Origin: Acidaminobacter sp. JC074
GTDB taxonomy: Bacteria > Bacillota > Clostridia > Peptostreptococcales > Acidaminobacteraceae
Direction: 5' to 3'
DNA: 64,000 nucleotides
Assembly (NCBI RefSeq): GCF_022496765.1
Contig: NZ_VANV01000023.1
Coordinates: forward strand, 1-64,000
This document shows, in pieces, positions 51,401-59,159 of this stretch. Position numbers and translations under genes: made by a program. A model generated the notes under the pieces. The model saw only the letters and a list, made by a program, of their open reading frames with translations, was not told where the DNA came from and made no database searches. Within the stretch, counting starts at the first letter, position 1. Every line of letters begins with the position of its first letter.

Positions 51401-53565
51401 TGAATGTCAACTACTCAGGTACTATGAGTGGCTTACAACTTGCACGTATTGTCGTGAGAAATGTTGATGGTTTTATAGCTCTAGCTAACTTTGGTCCAGG
51501 TTTTGAGACTGTTCTGGATATTGATATTGAAGAGTTTGGTCCGATTAGTAATTATCCTGTATATCTTACAAATGTAGATATTACAGAAAAAACAACAATT
51601 CAAGCAGCTAGTGATAATGTGAAACTTTTCATTAAAGGTGATATTCTTCTACCTAACGGTGACTCAATCCCAGCAGGACAAGGAAGAGATACCTCATTGG
51701 TTGTTAGAGGTATAGGAAATAACAATCATCATTATGAGAGTTATTGGTTCAATACTGTTGAATATGGTGTACCAGCTCTTGAAGTTGGTAAAGAATATGA
51801 GATTCTTGTAAGATTTGATGTTGGTGATTTTAATGATAAAAAGATTACTGATACATTACCGATTACTGTGCTAGTAGGTAATACGCCTGAGGAAATGGTG
51901 GTTAAAGATCATAACGGAGATATCATTCAACTCACTAGTGAAGATATTGATGATGACTCTATCGTATATGATTTTAAAGCAACTAATCCAGTTATAAGAG
52001 GACATGTTAAAGCCGGAGATGAGTTTGTTAAGAATTTAGATGTTTCAATATATAGCTTAGAAGGTGAAAAAATAGCAAGTTCAATGGTACATAATGCTAC
52101 TACACCAAACAAACCTATTGATGAAGGCGTCTTTATGATTGGTGGTATTGAAGCGCTTACAGGTGAGTATAAGCTTGTTGTTGATGCACCTGAAGATACG
52201 ATTGACTATACAGGTTTTGAAAAAATAATGACTTTCCCTGTAACAGAGGAAGTCACACTAGAATTACCTGAAACAAAAATCAAAGGAAATATCATTGTAT
52301 CTGATTCAGACAAAGATGAGTTCAATGATCGCTATAGAAGAGTCTATGTTAATGTATTTGATGAATATGGAAGATACTTAACCAATGGTCAAGTTAAATC
52401 CAATGGTCAGTTTGCTATGGGACAGTTAGATTCAGGTAGATACTATGCTGAAGCATACGTAAGTCCATATGCAGATTTAGCATCTAAATATATCAGTTCA
52501 GAAAGAATCTTTTTCAATGTTATGGGCAATAATGATGAAACATTCAATGTTCCGCTAAGAGAAAAAGCTGCTACATGTGTTGTTTTAGATACAGATAATC
52601 ATAGCGTTCAAGATGCTTGGGTGATGATTTACGATGAGGCATACAATGAAGTAACTTCTGTAAAATCAAATGAACAAGGTCAATTTGCAATTCCTGTATT
52701 GGCTGATGGTAAATACTTCATCAAAGCCTTAGCAGCAAGTAACTTATCAGACTCTAGTACGTATGACATAACATTTTCAAATGGTAAGTATACGGGACCG
52801 AGTGCTGTATGGTTAACTAAATCTCAAGTTATTGGTTCTACCTATGCAGGTCAAACGCTTGTAGATGCACAAGTACTTGTTTTCAATGAACAAAAGCAAT
52901 TTGTAGCATTCTCGAAAACTACAGATAATCAACCATATCAGATAGGTGGGTTAAAAGATGGTACTTATTATCTTCAGGCAATTCCTAAGAATCCAATCGA
53001 TGGTTATACTCAAAGTGATCTTATAAGAGTTGAGATTACATCAGGTGAGTTTGTGATGGATTTACACTTCAAAGAAGTTGGTTTGACTGGAAATGTAGTA
53101 GGTCCTGAGAATCAAATGATTAATGATGGTTGGGTACATTTATATATTGGTGATGAAATTGTTGCCTCATCAATGATTATAGATGGTACGTACAAGTTTG
53201 GTGAATTAGATAGTAATAAAACTTATACAGTGATTGCAGATGGTACGAATACACCATATCATGCCTCTTCGAAAGAACTTGTAGAAGGTAATACAGTTAA
53301 TCTTAAACTGTCATCATCTGCATCTATAAAAGGAAAACTTGTTTTAAATAGCGAAGTTGTTGAAGGTGAAGTTGTTTACTTATATGACGGTGGTAAATCG
53401 CCACTAGTATCTGTAAGAACAAATGCTTTTGGTGAGTTTAATTTTGATGGGCTCGCTGAAGGCGATTACATGGTTGTCATCAAGACGCGTTCGGGAGAAG
53501 CGCTTGTTGAAGATATAAATTATAGTGGTACCGAGGTTAATCTTGGTACAAAGGATATAAAATAA
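48463..53565 (+). CDS. Large secreted protein of repeated beta domains, no SLH anchor
   Basis: 1,700 residues. The start is set by GGGGAGGAG; an earlier frame start at 48409 has no RBS. Signal peptide to about 21. The rest is a chain of carboxypeptidase-regulatory/Cna-B-like beta domains (SNGQFAMGQLDSGRYYAEAY; SNEQGQFAIPVLADGKYFIK; TNAFGEFNFDGLAEGDYMVV). Older repeats occur in pairs (VLEGSVRVPEGT..., TLTGHVEENG...). No SLH domain, LPXTG or C-terminal helix is present, so it must bind another surface partner, probably the SLH protein encoded next (9 bases apart). Confidence 0.85.
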   Translation: MKRVGIIFLIFALLISGMSFGEVSNTESTPQMTVNLIDHEGHPVSTFMVCWLFTDGENGIERTEFAKNADNGEFIIDTSQFKKGLTKTYLVFYSPIQKYMSNSLLVDIHNQDLTENFDLGTVEIQENVLEGSVRVPEGTSNHAELEVLFGDVLYSMSTTGTGNFRVAPIVENWDQPVTLRATYDNVVTTDTNVAYNAKDYVMVLDNVKYSSLTLNVEDVDGSSYNGEVVYNISSKFTSEFGQATVVDGNVDIYLDNVRKEEGFNYIVLAPLDVTKANTKFLDITNVNFDEATVIDEALRLQAPAYSGNIKYDKTTSFENGHIGARFEDGSVVKLPYDAEGTFSLASPNDEIKPTFDLGFAIEQPHNYELYEHITFDEENHQYYLYDDRKTHMKLNLKYADGKYVDNLVKYFLYSDSEVKTDVIVPMNGLVTIDFSKLQSVKEPKYIVFSDLYGDFANTLKVDLSNQDFSEAYFPGEFTIQEATLTGHVEENGAQVQDASVEFRFGDDVFINTLDSEHNFKVAPLVDAWTGNVDIKATANDKFGTARVAHDSKDVTVILDQDVPKPDMLTATVHNPSGQVYNGVVCFAVETETGIKTQMILSDNGQINVEVDSIEKGNDYTYVTIFPENTSIANSIPKNATNWDLSQSLTISEAFTLQGANARGVLKDEHNNGALGHIVIEYQDGRIFRVPTNVNGEFAVSHLNNGIIKMYGVDTVNNKKSAVQEVTVDTDNLVFEANQLLVEPASEIKRVELDVIKDGEGIEGIYTLSDQDTLAFALPEKIEGTIKVTAFDQNDDPIEVENITLDMSTDFGKVPTLSSDTLTTYEVAGGYGDQYFGKLILDGNEFDIEMLIYQGKLGLATIENSSGKALSGRLAYDINYQVSNGGQKGSTTNGKAYNGILPIPIQNDFVNIDYGYVLVSPEEMLDGSHYANSIVADITNSMRDNGSEFFDLGTIKLQDPVLKIEVTDKNGDPWRNATANMNVNYSGTMSGLQLARIVVRNVDGFIALANFGPGFETVLDIDIEEFGPISNYPVYLTNVDITEKTTIQAASDNVKLFIKGDILLPNGDSIPAGQGRDTSLVVRGIGNNNHHYESYWFNTVEYGVPALEVGKEYEILVRFDVGDFNDKKITDTLPITVLVGNTPEEMVVKDHNGDIIQLTSEDIDDDSIVYDFKATNPVIRGHVKAGDEFVKNLDVSIYSLEGEKIASSMVHNATTPNKPIDEGVFMIGGIEALTGEYKLVVDAPEDTIDYTGFEKIMTFPVTEEVTLELPETKIKGNIIVSDSDKDEFNDRYRRVYVNVFDEYGRYLTNGQVKSNGQFAMGQLDSGRYYAEAYVSPYADLASKYISSERIFFNVMGNNDETFNVPLREKAATCVVLDTDNHSVQDAWVMIYDEAYNEVTSVKSNEQGQFAIPVLADGKYFIKALAASNLSDSSTYDITFSNGKYTGPSAVWLTKSQVIGSTYAGQTLVDAQVLVFNEQKQFVAFSKTTDNQPYQIGGLKDGTYYLQAIPKNPIDGYTQSDLIRVEITSGEFVMDLHFKEVGLTGNVVGPENQMINDGWVHLYIGDEIVASSMIIDGTYKFGELDSNKTYTVIADGTNTPYHASSKELVEGNTVNLKLSSSASIKGKLVLNSEVVEGEVVYLYDGGKSPLVSVRTNAFGEFNFDGLAEGDYMVVIKTRSGEALVEDINYSGTEVNLGTKDIK

Positions 53566-53574
53566 GGAGTGAAC

Positions 53575-56232
53575 ATGAAATTTAATCAATTAGTGGCAAG
53601 AGGGCTTGTATTGGCTCTACTTGCATCAAACATTCCGGTAGCCCTTGCTGAAACTACAGTTCCTGCTATACCGGAAAGCCCTAGCATTGAATCAAGTACA
53701 GTACCAGCTTACTCTAGTTTGGTTACTGAGGATCTTGTTAATAACAATGATCTTTTCGAAAAATTACTTGAGAAATTTAAAATTGCAATAAAGAAAGATG
53801 AAAATGTTGCAAGAGTCTATATGATTAAGACTCAGTTAAATACTCAAACAATCAAAACTGAGGTTGAAAAGTGGTTAGAGGCAAACAAGAGCATGAAAGA
53901 TAATCTAGCGCTTTATGGCCTTGATGCAAACTCAATTTCTGATTTAGTAGATGCAGTTATTGATGAACTACCGACTGAAAGTGAATTAACGGGTGCAAAC
54001 CCAGACATGTCGAACTTGTTTGTAAAAATGTATAAAGATCCAGATGAAATTACTTATAGCAAGTATGCAACTGATATCCAAAATCTTTCTGTAAGATTGT
54101 ACAATGAGTTACCAAATGAGGTTCAAAGTAAAATGGATGAGTTCACTAAGGGTGGCGTGTCTAAGCAACAAGTAGTGAAGCAAATCGTAAACGTGTTGAT
54201 TGATGAAAAGATTGGTGTCGTAAAGAAAGATACAAGAACTAGCAATCTATCTGAATGGGCATTTGGTATTCCTTCAGATTCTACTGCAAAAGAAAAAATT
54301 GCAGACATTTTAAAAGAAAATGCTGATGGACCGACTGATGCAAATATCAATGAGTTTGCAGAAGCCTTTTATAACCTAGGTGACATTGTTATTGAATCAG
54401 CTTATAACTCATTAGAAGCAGATGGTAAAGTTGCAATGAACATCTTATCTTTTGAAATGGGTATGTTAAAAGAGCTTTTATGGACATCGCCAAATCCTAA
54501 TGATAATGATGACGACGATGACGATGATGATGACGATAACAACTCAGGTTCATCAGGTGGTAATGGTGGTGCACCTTCAGGTAATACAGGTGGTAACAAC
54601 AACAATGATGATTCTGATTTAAGTGATGACGATCAAGATAAAGTTGACGATATCAAAGACAACTTACCACAAGCTGGTGAAGATGCAACAGATGCACAAA
54701 AAGAAGCTGCTAAAGATGCTGCTGACGACTTAATTGCTAACATGGATGAAGATGTTGCAAAAGCAAAAGATGCTGATAAACAAGTAGAAGCAGTATCAGA
54801 AGTAATTGGTGATACAATTGCTGCCTTAGATGCTGAAGAAGCTGTAGAAGTTGCTGAAGAATTTGTTGAAATGGTTGATTCTGTTTTAGACAATCCAAAT
54901 GTTTCTGTAGAAGAACAAACAGAAATGGTTACAAATGTAATTGAAAATACATTCTCTAAGTTAGTTGCTAATGAAGAAGCTACAGAAGCTGACTTAGTAG
55001 AAATTAAGGAAGAAATGGCTGCACTTGTTGAAACAGTTGTGAAAAATGCTGCAACAGTAGAAGTACTTGAGTCTACTACTCCACAAGCTGGTGAAGGTGC
55101 TTCTGAACAAGTGAAATCTTTTGAAATCGGTGCTGCTGATTTGAAATCAACGATTGCAAATGCAGTAAAAGTTCAAGCTGAGTTAGCAAAGACTTTAAAA
55201 GACAGCGGTATGGCTGATGTAGCGAAAGAAGTTGAGAAGGTAGTAAATATTGCATTACCTGAAGTTAAGGCTACTGAAGAAGTTGCACTTACACTAGACG
55301 CTGAAGCTGTTAAGACTTTAGGTGAGCAAGGTGTTGGTGTGACTGTAGAAGCTAAAGGTTTAAACTTTAAGTTACCTGCTGAATTAATGAAAGCTTCAAC
55401 TGATTTATCAATCACTTCTAAGCCTGTTACAAGAGCAGACAATTTAACAACAAACACAGATGCTGGTAAAGTAATGAACCATAAGACGTTAAACGTTTCT
55501 GTTGCTGATGGTGAAGAAACTGTTAAAGGCATGGTTGAGTTATCATTTAGTTTAGATGATGTTAATGTAGATTTAGACCAATTAATGGTAGGTGTATTTG
55601 AAGATGGTAAATGGACTAAGTTAGATTACACTGTAGTAGATAATCAAGTTGTATTTACAGCACCTCACTTCTCTATTTACTCATTGATGACATTTACACC
55701 ATCATTTACAGACATTGAAGCATCATGGGCTAAGAAATACATCACTTCTTTAACAGCTAAAGGTATTGTAAGCGGTAAGTCTGCAGAGATGTTTGATCCT
55801 AATGCTACTTTAACTCGTGCAGAGTTTACAACTATGATCGTGAAGCACTTAGGTTTAGATGTAGAGATGAAGCAAAACTTTAAAGATGTTTCTGAAGATG
55901 CTTGGTACTATAACTACATTGGAAATGCTGGTTTAAATGGTTTAACTGCTGGCGTTGAAAATGGTGAGTTCAGACCGAATGATCCAATTACAAGAGAAGA
56001 AATGGCTGTTATGCTTTACAGAGCTTACAAGCTTAAGAGAGGTTTCGCATTAGAAACTGGCGCAGCGCCATTCTCTGATCATGCTAAGATCTCTTCAGAT
56101 GCATTAGACGCAGTATATGCAGTAAGAACAAATGGTATTATCTCAGGATACCCTGATAATACATTCAGACCAGAAGCAAATGCTACTAGAGCTGAAGCTG
56201 CAACTATGTTGTATTTATTCTTAGAAAAATAA
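53575..56232 (+). CDS. SLH surface protein with poly-Asp linker
   Basis: 885 residues. ATG at 53575 follows AAGGAG by 6 bases. Signal peptide to ALA (about 27). Helical N-terminal domain (about 45-305), poly-Asp then Gly/Asn linker (about 310-345), long Glu/Ala-rich helical region (about 350-560), a pre-SLH beta domain (about 560-700) and three SLH domains (about 705-885; FDPNATLTRAEFTTMIVKHL, FRPNDPITREEMAVMLYRAY, FRPEANATRAEAATMLYLFL). The poly-Asp linker and pre-SLH domain also occur in the giant protein at 14319, so the two share a C-terminal anchor cassette. It is in operon with the unanchored protein upstream. Confidence 0.9.
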   Translation: MKFNQLVARGLVLALLASNIPVALAETTVPAIPESPSIESSTVPAYSSLVTEDLVNNNDLFEKLLEKFKIAIKKDENVARVYMIKTQLNTQTIKTEVEKWLEANKSMKDNLALYGLDANSISDLVDAVIDELPTESELTGANPDMSNLFVKMYKDPDEITYSKYATDIQNLSVRLYNELPNEVQSKMDEFTKGGVSKQQVVKQIVNVLIDEKIGVVKKDTRTSNLSEWAFGIPSDSTAKEKIADILKENADGPTDANINEFAEAFYNLGDIVIESAYNSLEADGKVAMNILSFEMGMLKELLWTSPNPNDNDDDDDDDDDDNNSGSSGGNGGAPSGNTGGNNNNDDSDLSDDDQDKVDDIKDNLPQAGEDATDAQKEAAKDAADDLIANMDEDVAKAKDADKQVEAVSEVIGDTIAALDAEEAVEVAEEFVEMVDSVLDNPNVSVEEQTEMVTNVIENTFSKLVANEEATEADLVEIKEEMAALVETVVKNAATVEVLESTTPQAGEGASEQVKSFEIGAADLKSTIANAVKVQAELAKTLKDSGMADVAKEVEKVVNIALPEVKATEEVALTLDAEAVKTLGEQGVGVTVEAKGLNFKLPAELMKASTDLSITSKPVTRADNLTTNTDAGKVMNHKTLNVSVADGEETVKGMVELSFSLDDVNVDLDQLMVGVFEDGKWTKLDYTVVDNQVVFTAPHFSIYSLMTFTPSFTDIEASWAKKYITSLTAKGIVSGKSAEMFDPNATLTRAEFTTMIVKHLGLDVEMKQNFKDVSEDAWYYNYIGNAGLNGLTAGVENGEFRPNDPITREEMAVMLYRAYKLKRGFALETGAAPFSDHAKISSDALDAVYAVRTNGIISGYPDNTFRPEANATRAEAATMLYLFLEK

Positions 56233-56239
56233 TTTGATT

Positions 56240-56264
56240 GCCAGACTTCGGTCTGGCTTTTCTT
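56240..56264 (+). terminator. Strong terminator after the SLH operon
   Basis: GCCAGAC / GTCTGGC with TTCG tetraloop, then TTTTCTT. Confidence 0.9.
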
Positions 56265-56267
56265 ATT

Positions 56268-56335
56268 TGGTTGTTTATACCTCATTTTGGTTATTTATGG
56301 CTATTTAGTTTACTTTACATTTCTTGGGATATTTT
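56268..56335 (+). promoter_or_regulatory. Triple direct-repeat activator site and -10
   Basis: TGGTTGTTTATA (56268-56279), TGGTTATTTATG (56288-56299) and TGGCTATTTAGT (56298-56309): starts 20 and 10 bp apart, so all lie on one DNA face. TATTTT (56330-56335) is 30 bp after the second. It drives the gene at 56353. Confidence 0.55.
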
Positions 56336-56352
56336 TAGGATAAGGGGGATGT

Positions 56353-57492
56353 ATGAAAAAGATATTGGTAATGATAATTTGTATGACACTAGGTATGAAT
56401 TTATTTGGGCAGGCTCTTGCATATAATTCGAATTTTTTAGAAGAAACTGATCTTGATACTGATCGGCTATATAAACTACTAAAAGATAAAAAAATCAACT
56501 ATTCCAATTATATAAGTGAGGTATGGAATAATTCAGATACTAAGTTGCTAAGAGAACATAATATAGAATTAGATGATTTGACCTTATATCATGATTTTAT
56601 ATTAGAAGAAATGGCAATCATCAATGAGTATGGCTATGATCCAATGATGCTAAAAGAAGTGAAGTTAAGTTTTATTACTTTGTTGCCAACAGGTTTAACA
56701 GAATTGCTAATGGAATTTGGTTCACCGGATCAAGTTTTGATAGACTTGCATGATCTTTTGATAAGTCATGTATTTCTGCATTGTTCAAATGACGATCAAG
56801 ATACATATTATTTAGGTGTTACAGATGAGTTTATTGAAGATGTTAAGATTCATTTGTTGTCATTAAATGATGATAGAATGCTTGTTGAAGAATTAACAAA
56901 TATCTATATCACAATAGTCTCAATTCAAACATCAGTTTATAACGAGATTATAGATGGTCAAATGTTTCATAAATATTATCAACGTTTGGATGCATTGAAT
57001 TTGATTCATGAAACATCAAATCCAAAACCTAACGGCAAGATTGCCATTGTAAGTGATCATATTCCTTCGACAACGGAGACGATTGATGATGTTAAAACTA
57101 ATGATTGGAGACATGCTTCTTTTGGTAAACACTATTCAAGTGACTTGGTTTCTTATAGTTCTTTTGCTAAAACAGATTTGCTTAAAAGTAAATTAGCTGA
57201 TTTGTTTAAAAGCGATGTTGTAGTCGAAAGCGACCTGATAACACGTGGAGAGTTTGTACAATTGATATATGACTTATCCCCTAATCGTTTTTCGGATTTT
57301 GGTCAATTGTTTTCTGATCATGCTGAGTTAAGTGAAAACAAAATTGCAATTTACTCATTAAGAGGCGCTGGCATAATAGCTGGTTATGAAGACAATACTT
57401 TTCGTACTGAGAACATTTTGACATGTGCTGAAGCTGCAGTCATTCTCGATCATTTGGAGGTATACTTAAACAATACAAAAGATGCAGATTGA
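56353..57492 (+). CDS. Secreted protein with degenerate SLH C-terminus
   Basis: 379 residues with RBS AAGGGGG. Signal peptide to ALA (about 23). A helical domain follows, with no family recognised. The C-terminal ~110 residues resemble SLH repeats, but only the last is clear (LRGAGIIAGYEDNTFRTENI, then TCAEAAVIL); the first lacks the usual aromatic and acidic core. Two rather than three SLH units would give weaker wall binding. It stands alone under a repeat-pair promoter. Confidence 0.75.
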   Translation: MKKILVMIICMTLGMNLFGQALAYNSNFLEETDLDTDRLYKLLKDKKINYSNYISEVWNNSDTKLLREHNIELDDLTLYHDFILEEMAIINEYGYDPMMLKEVKLSFITLLPTGLTELLMEFGSPDQVLIDLHDLLISHVFLHCSNDDQDTYYLGVTDEFIEDVKIHLLSLNDDRMLVEELTNIYITIVSIQTSVYNEIIDGQMFHKYYQRLDALNLIHETSNPKPNGKIAIVSDHIPSTTETIDDVKTNDWRHASFGKHYSSDLVSYSSFAKTDLLKSKLADLFKSDVVVESDLITRGEFVQLIYDLSPNRFSDFGQLFSDHAELSENKIAIYSLRGAGIIAGYEDNTFRTENILTCAEAAVILDHLEVYLNNTKDAD

Positions 57493-57496
57493 AATT

Positions 57497-57531
57497 AGCT
57501 GATTACAAGGTGTTCAGCTGGGTAGTTTTTT
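57497..57531 (+). terminator. Terminator candidate
   Basis: AGCTGA / TCAGCT stem with an inner AC/GT pair; the T-run starts six bases later at 57526. Confidence 0.45.
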
Positions 57532-57587
57532 AATAAGAGAGGGTAAATGGATTCGTTCAAATAGAGATGACTTTATTTACCTTAAAG

Positions 57588-57677
57588 TTTTCTCGAAATG
57601 GCAAGTAATGTGAAAGCACTATACGCAAAGCTATAGGGCCTAAGGCGTAAGCTATGGTAGCCAGTTATCGAAAGAAA
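57588..57677 (+). promoter_or_regulatory. Cyclic-di-GMP-I (GEMM) riboswitch, first aptamer
   Basis: P1 TTTTCTCGA with TCGAAAGAAA. The conserved core is visible: GGCAAG, a GAAA-capped hairpin, ACGCAAAGCTATAGGGCC, the tetraloop receptor CCTAAG...TATGG, and GGTAGCCAGTTATCG. All match the class-I c-di-GMP aptamer as I know it. Confidence 0.9.
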
Positions 57678-57719
57678 TCTTATTGACACAAATTCTATAA
57701 TCACATCCAGTTAATACGA

Positions 57720-57808
57720 TTCTTTCCTACATAAGGGCAAACTTACTGTGAAGTAAGGACGCAAAACTATAGGGTCTCATTGAGATAGCCAGTTACTGAA
57801 AAGGAGAG
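57720..57808 (+). promoter_or_regulatory. Cyclic-di-GMP-I (GEMM) riboswitch, second aptamer
   Basis: GGGCAAAC, GACGCAAAACTATAGGG and GATAGCCAGTTACTG repeat the class-I core. P1 would pair TTTCCT (57723-57728) with AGGAGA (57802-57807), which is the ribosome binding site of the gene at 57815. Ligand binding should therefore hide the RBS and lower translation (inference). Confidence 0.85.
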
Positions 57809-57814
57809 GATATT

Positions 57815-58600
57815 ATGTTAAGAAAAAGTCTTATCATGTTCTGTATTTTCACAATGATGTTGTCAGTAGCTGCATTCGCTGACAATAGTTATTATAGTTT
57901 GGATGAATCTGAAAATGGAATCGTCATTATTAGTTACCCAGTCGAATCAGATATCAGGTATAAGGTCATGTTGAAGAAAGACAATCAAAAGTATTACTAT
58001 GACATGATAGAAAATGAGGTGAGATTACCGCTACAAATGGGTGAAGGTATATATGAGCTTGCAATATTAAAAAACCAAGCAGGAACAACATATACTTATG
58101 AATATGAAACAACATTTAAGGTAGATGAAGTCAATGAGGAAGCCTTGTATTTAGCAGATACAGTTAATGTAGATTGGTCTTATGACCATGAAGCTATTGT
58201 ATTTCTAGAGCAACTGATTCTGGAGGATGCTTCAAATCTTGAAACTGTTGAATCGGTTCATTCATACCTTGTAGAAAACTTGTTTTATGATTATAACAAG
58301 TTTGACAATATAAAAGGAGCATATCTTCCGGATATAGATGAAACATTTTCATCACAATATGGTATTTGTTACGACTTCTCTGCTTTGTTCGCAGCCATGC
58401 TTAGAAGTGAAGGTATCCAAACAAAACTCGTTATGGGTTATAGAGCGGATACACCTGTTTACCATGCATGGAACGAAGTATATCTTGATGGTCAGTGGCT
58501 AATTGTTGATATAACCCTTGACGTTGAATATCGAGTAAAAGGATTTGCATACGAACAATTCAAAGATGAAATGTTCTATAGCAAAGATTCGGAGTATTGA
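57815..58600 (+). CDS. Exported transglutaminase-like protein under c-di-GMP control
   Basis: 261 residues. Signal peptide to FA-D (about 22). N-terminal beta domain (about 24-110) and transglutaminase-like domain with the Cys-His-Asp triad: YGICYDFSALFAAMLRSEGI (Cys about 186), VYHAWNEVYLDGQW (His about 217), IVDITLD (Asp about 232). Such domains act as cysteine proteases or crosslinkers. Its leader carries two c-di-GMP aptamers, so it is made according to motile/sessile state, and it may process or crosslink matrix or surface proteins encoded nearby. Confidence 0.9.
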   Translation: MLRKSLIMFCIFTMMLSVAAFADNSYYSLDESENGIVIISYPVESDIRYKVMLKKDNQKYYYDMIENEVRLPLQMGEGIYELAILKNQAGTTYTYEYETTFKVDEVNEEALYLADTVNVDWSYDHEAIVFLEQLILEDASNLETVESVHSYLVENLFYDYNKFDNIKGAYLPDIDETFSSQYGICYDFSALFAAMLRSEGIQTKLVMGYRADTPVYHAWNEVYLDGQWLIVDITLDVEYRVKGFAYEQFKDEMFYSKDSEY

Positions 58601-58618
58601 TTCCATTATCCTCTCTAG

Positions 58619-58636
58619 TTTGTGTTCTTACACAAA
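58619..58636. repeat. Perfect inverted repeat after the transglutaminase gene
   Basis: TTTGTGT / ACACAAA around TCTT, without a T-run. Possible operator or weak hairpin. Confidence 0.4.
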
Positions 58637-58694
58637 ATGTGAAATCATGTTATTTAAGTTAGAATATTTGGCTTAATAGGTGTCTTATACGTCT

Positions 58695-58723
58695 AAATAC
58701 ACTTAAAGATGTATTTTTTTTTG
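58695..58723 (+). terminator. Terminator
   Basis: AAATACA (58695-58701) / TGTATTT (58710-58716), followed by a run of Ts to 58722. Confidence 0.65.
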
Positions 58724-58791
58724 CCTATCTGATAACATGTATATAGTTATATAACATTTGCTTGAAATAACTAGAATGTTTTTTTATTAAG

Positions 58792-58975
58792 ATAGTTACC
58801 CTTTGAGGGTTTCTATATACTCGATTATTCGAGTTGATATGGTGCTATCATACTTAAGAACTCTTATAAAGTCTCTTACATACCCGTTTGATATAGTATA
58901 TTTATAAGAACTTCTAAACAACCAAAAATCTCAATAGCACCTACAAAACACTCTATTCACTAGGGTGTTTTTCAT
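58792..58975 (+). ncRNA. Candidate structured leader or small RNA
   Basis: Upstream, TTGAAA, 17 bp and TATTAA form a promoter. The RNA would begin with GATAG...CTATC enclosing two hairpins (ACCCT-TTG-AGGGT and ACTCG-ATTATT-CGAGT) and end in a terminator at 58946-58975. It could be a small RNA or an attenuating leader of the large LuxR gene at 59160. Family not recognised. Confidence 0.35.
58946..58975 (+). terminator. Terminator before the large LuxR gene
   Basis: AAACACTC / GGGTGTTT (one G-U) around a 9-base loop, followed by TTC and further Ts. Confidence 0.6.
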
Positions 58976-59159
58976 TTAATTCAATTAAAGATCGTTTTTA
59001 TAAGAAAAGACATTATGTAATAAGGTGTTGAGGCGGTTTTCCTAATGAATTATTGATACCTTTAGTTAAAGAAATGGTTTGTCAAAATTGTTTTGTATCA
59101 TACCACACACATTTGAAAGGTTATTGGTTTTTCGTGTAAGATATGTAATAGGAGGAGTA

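Noticed and set aside
57661-57710. TTGACA with TATAAT between the two aptamers as a promoter
   Set aside because: The spacer is only 7 bp, too short for a functional promoter.
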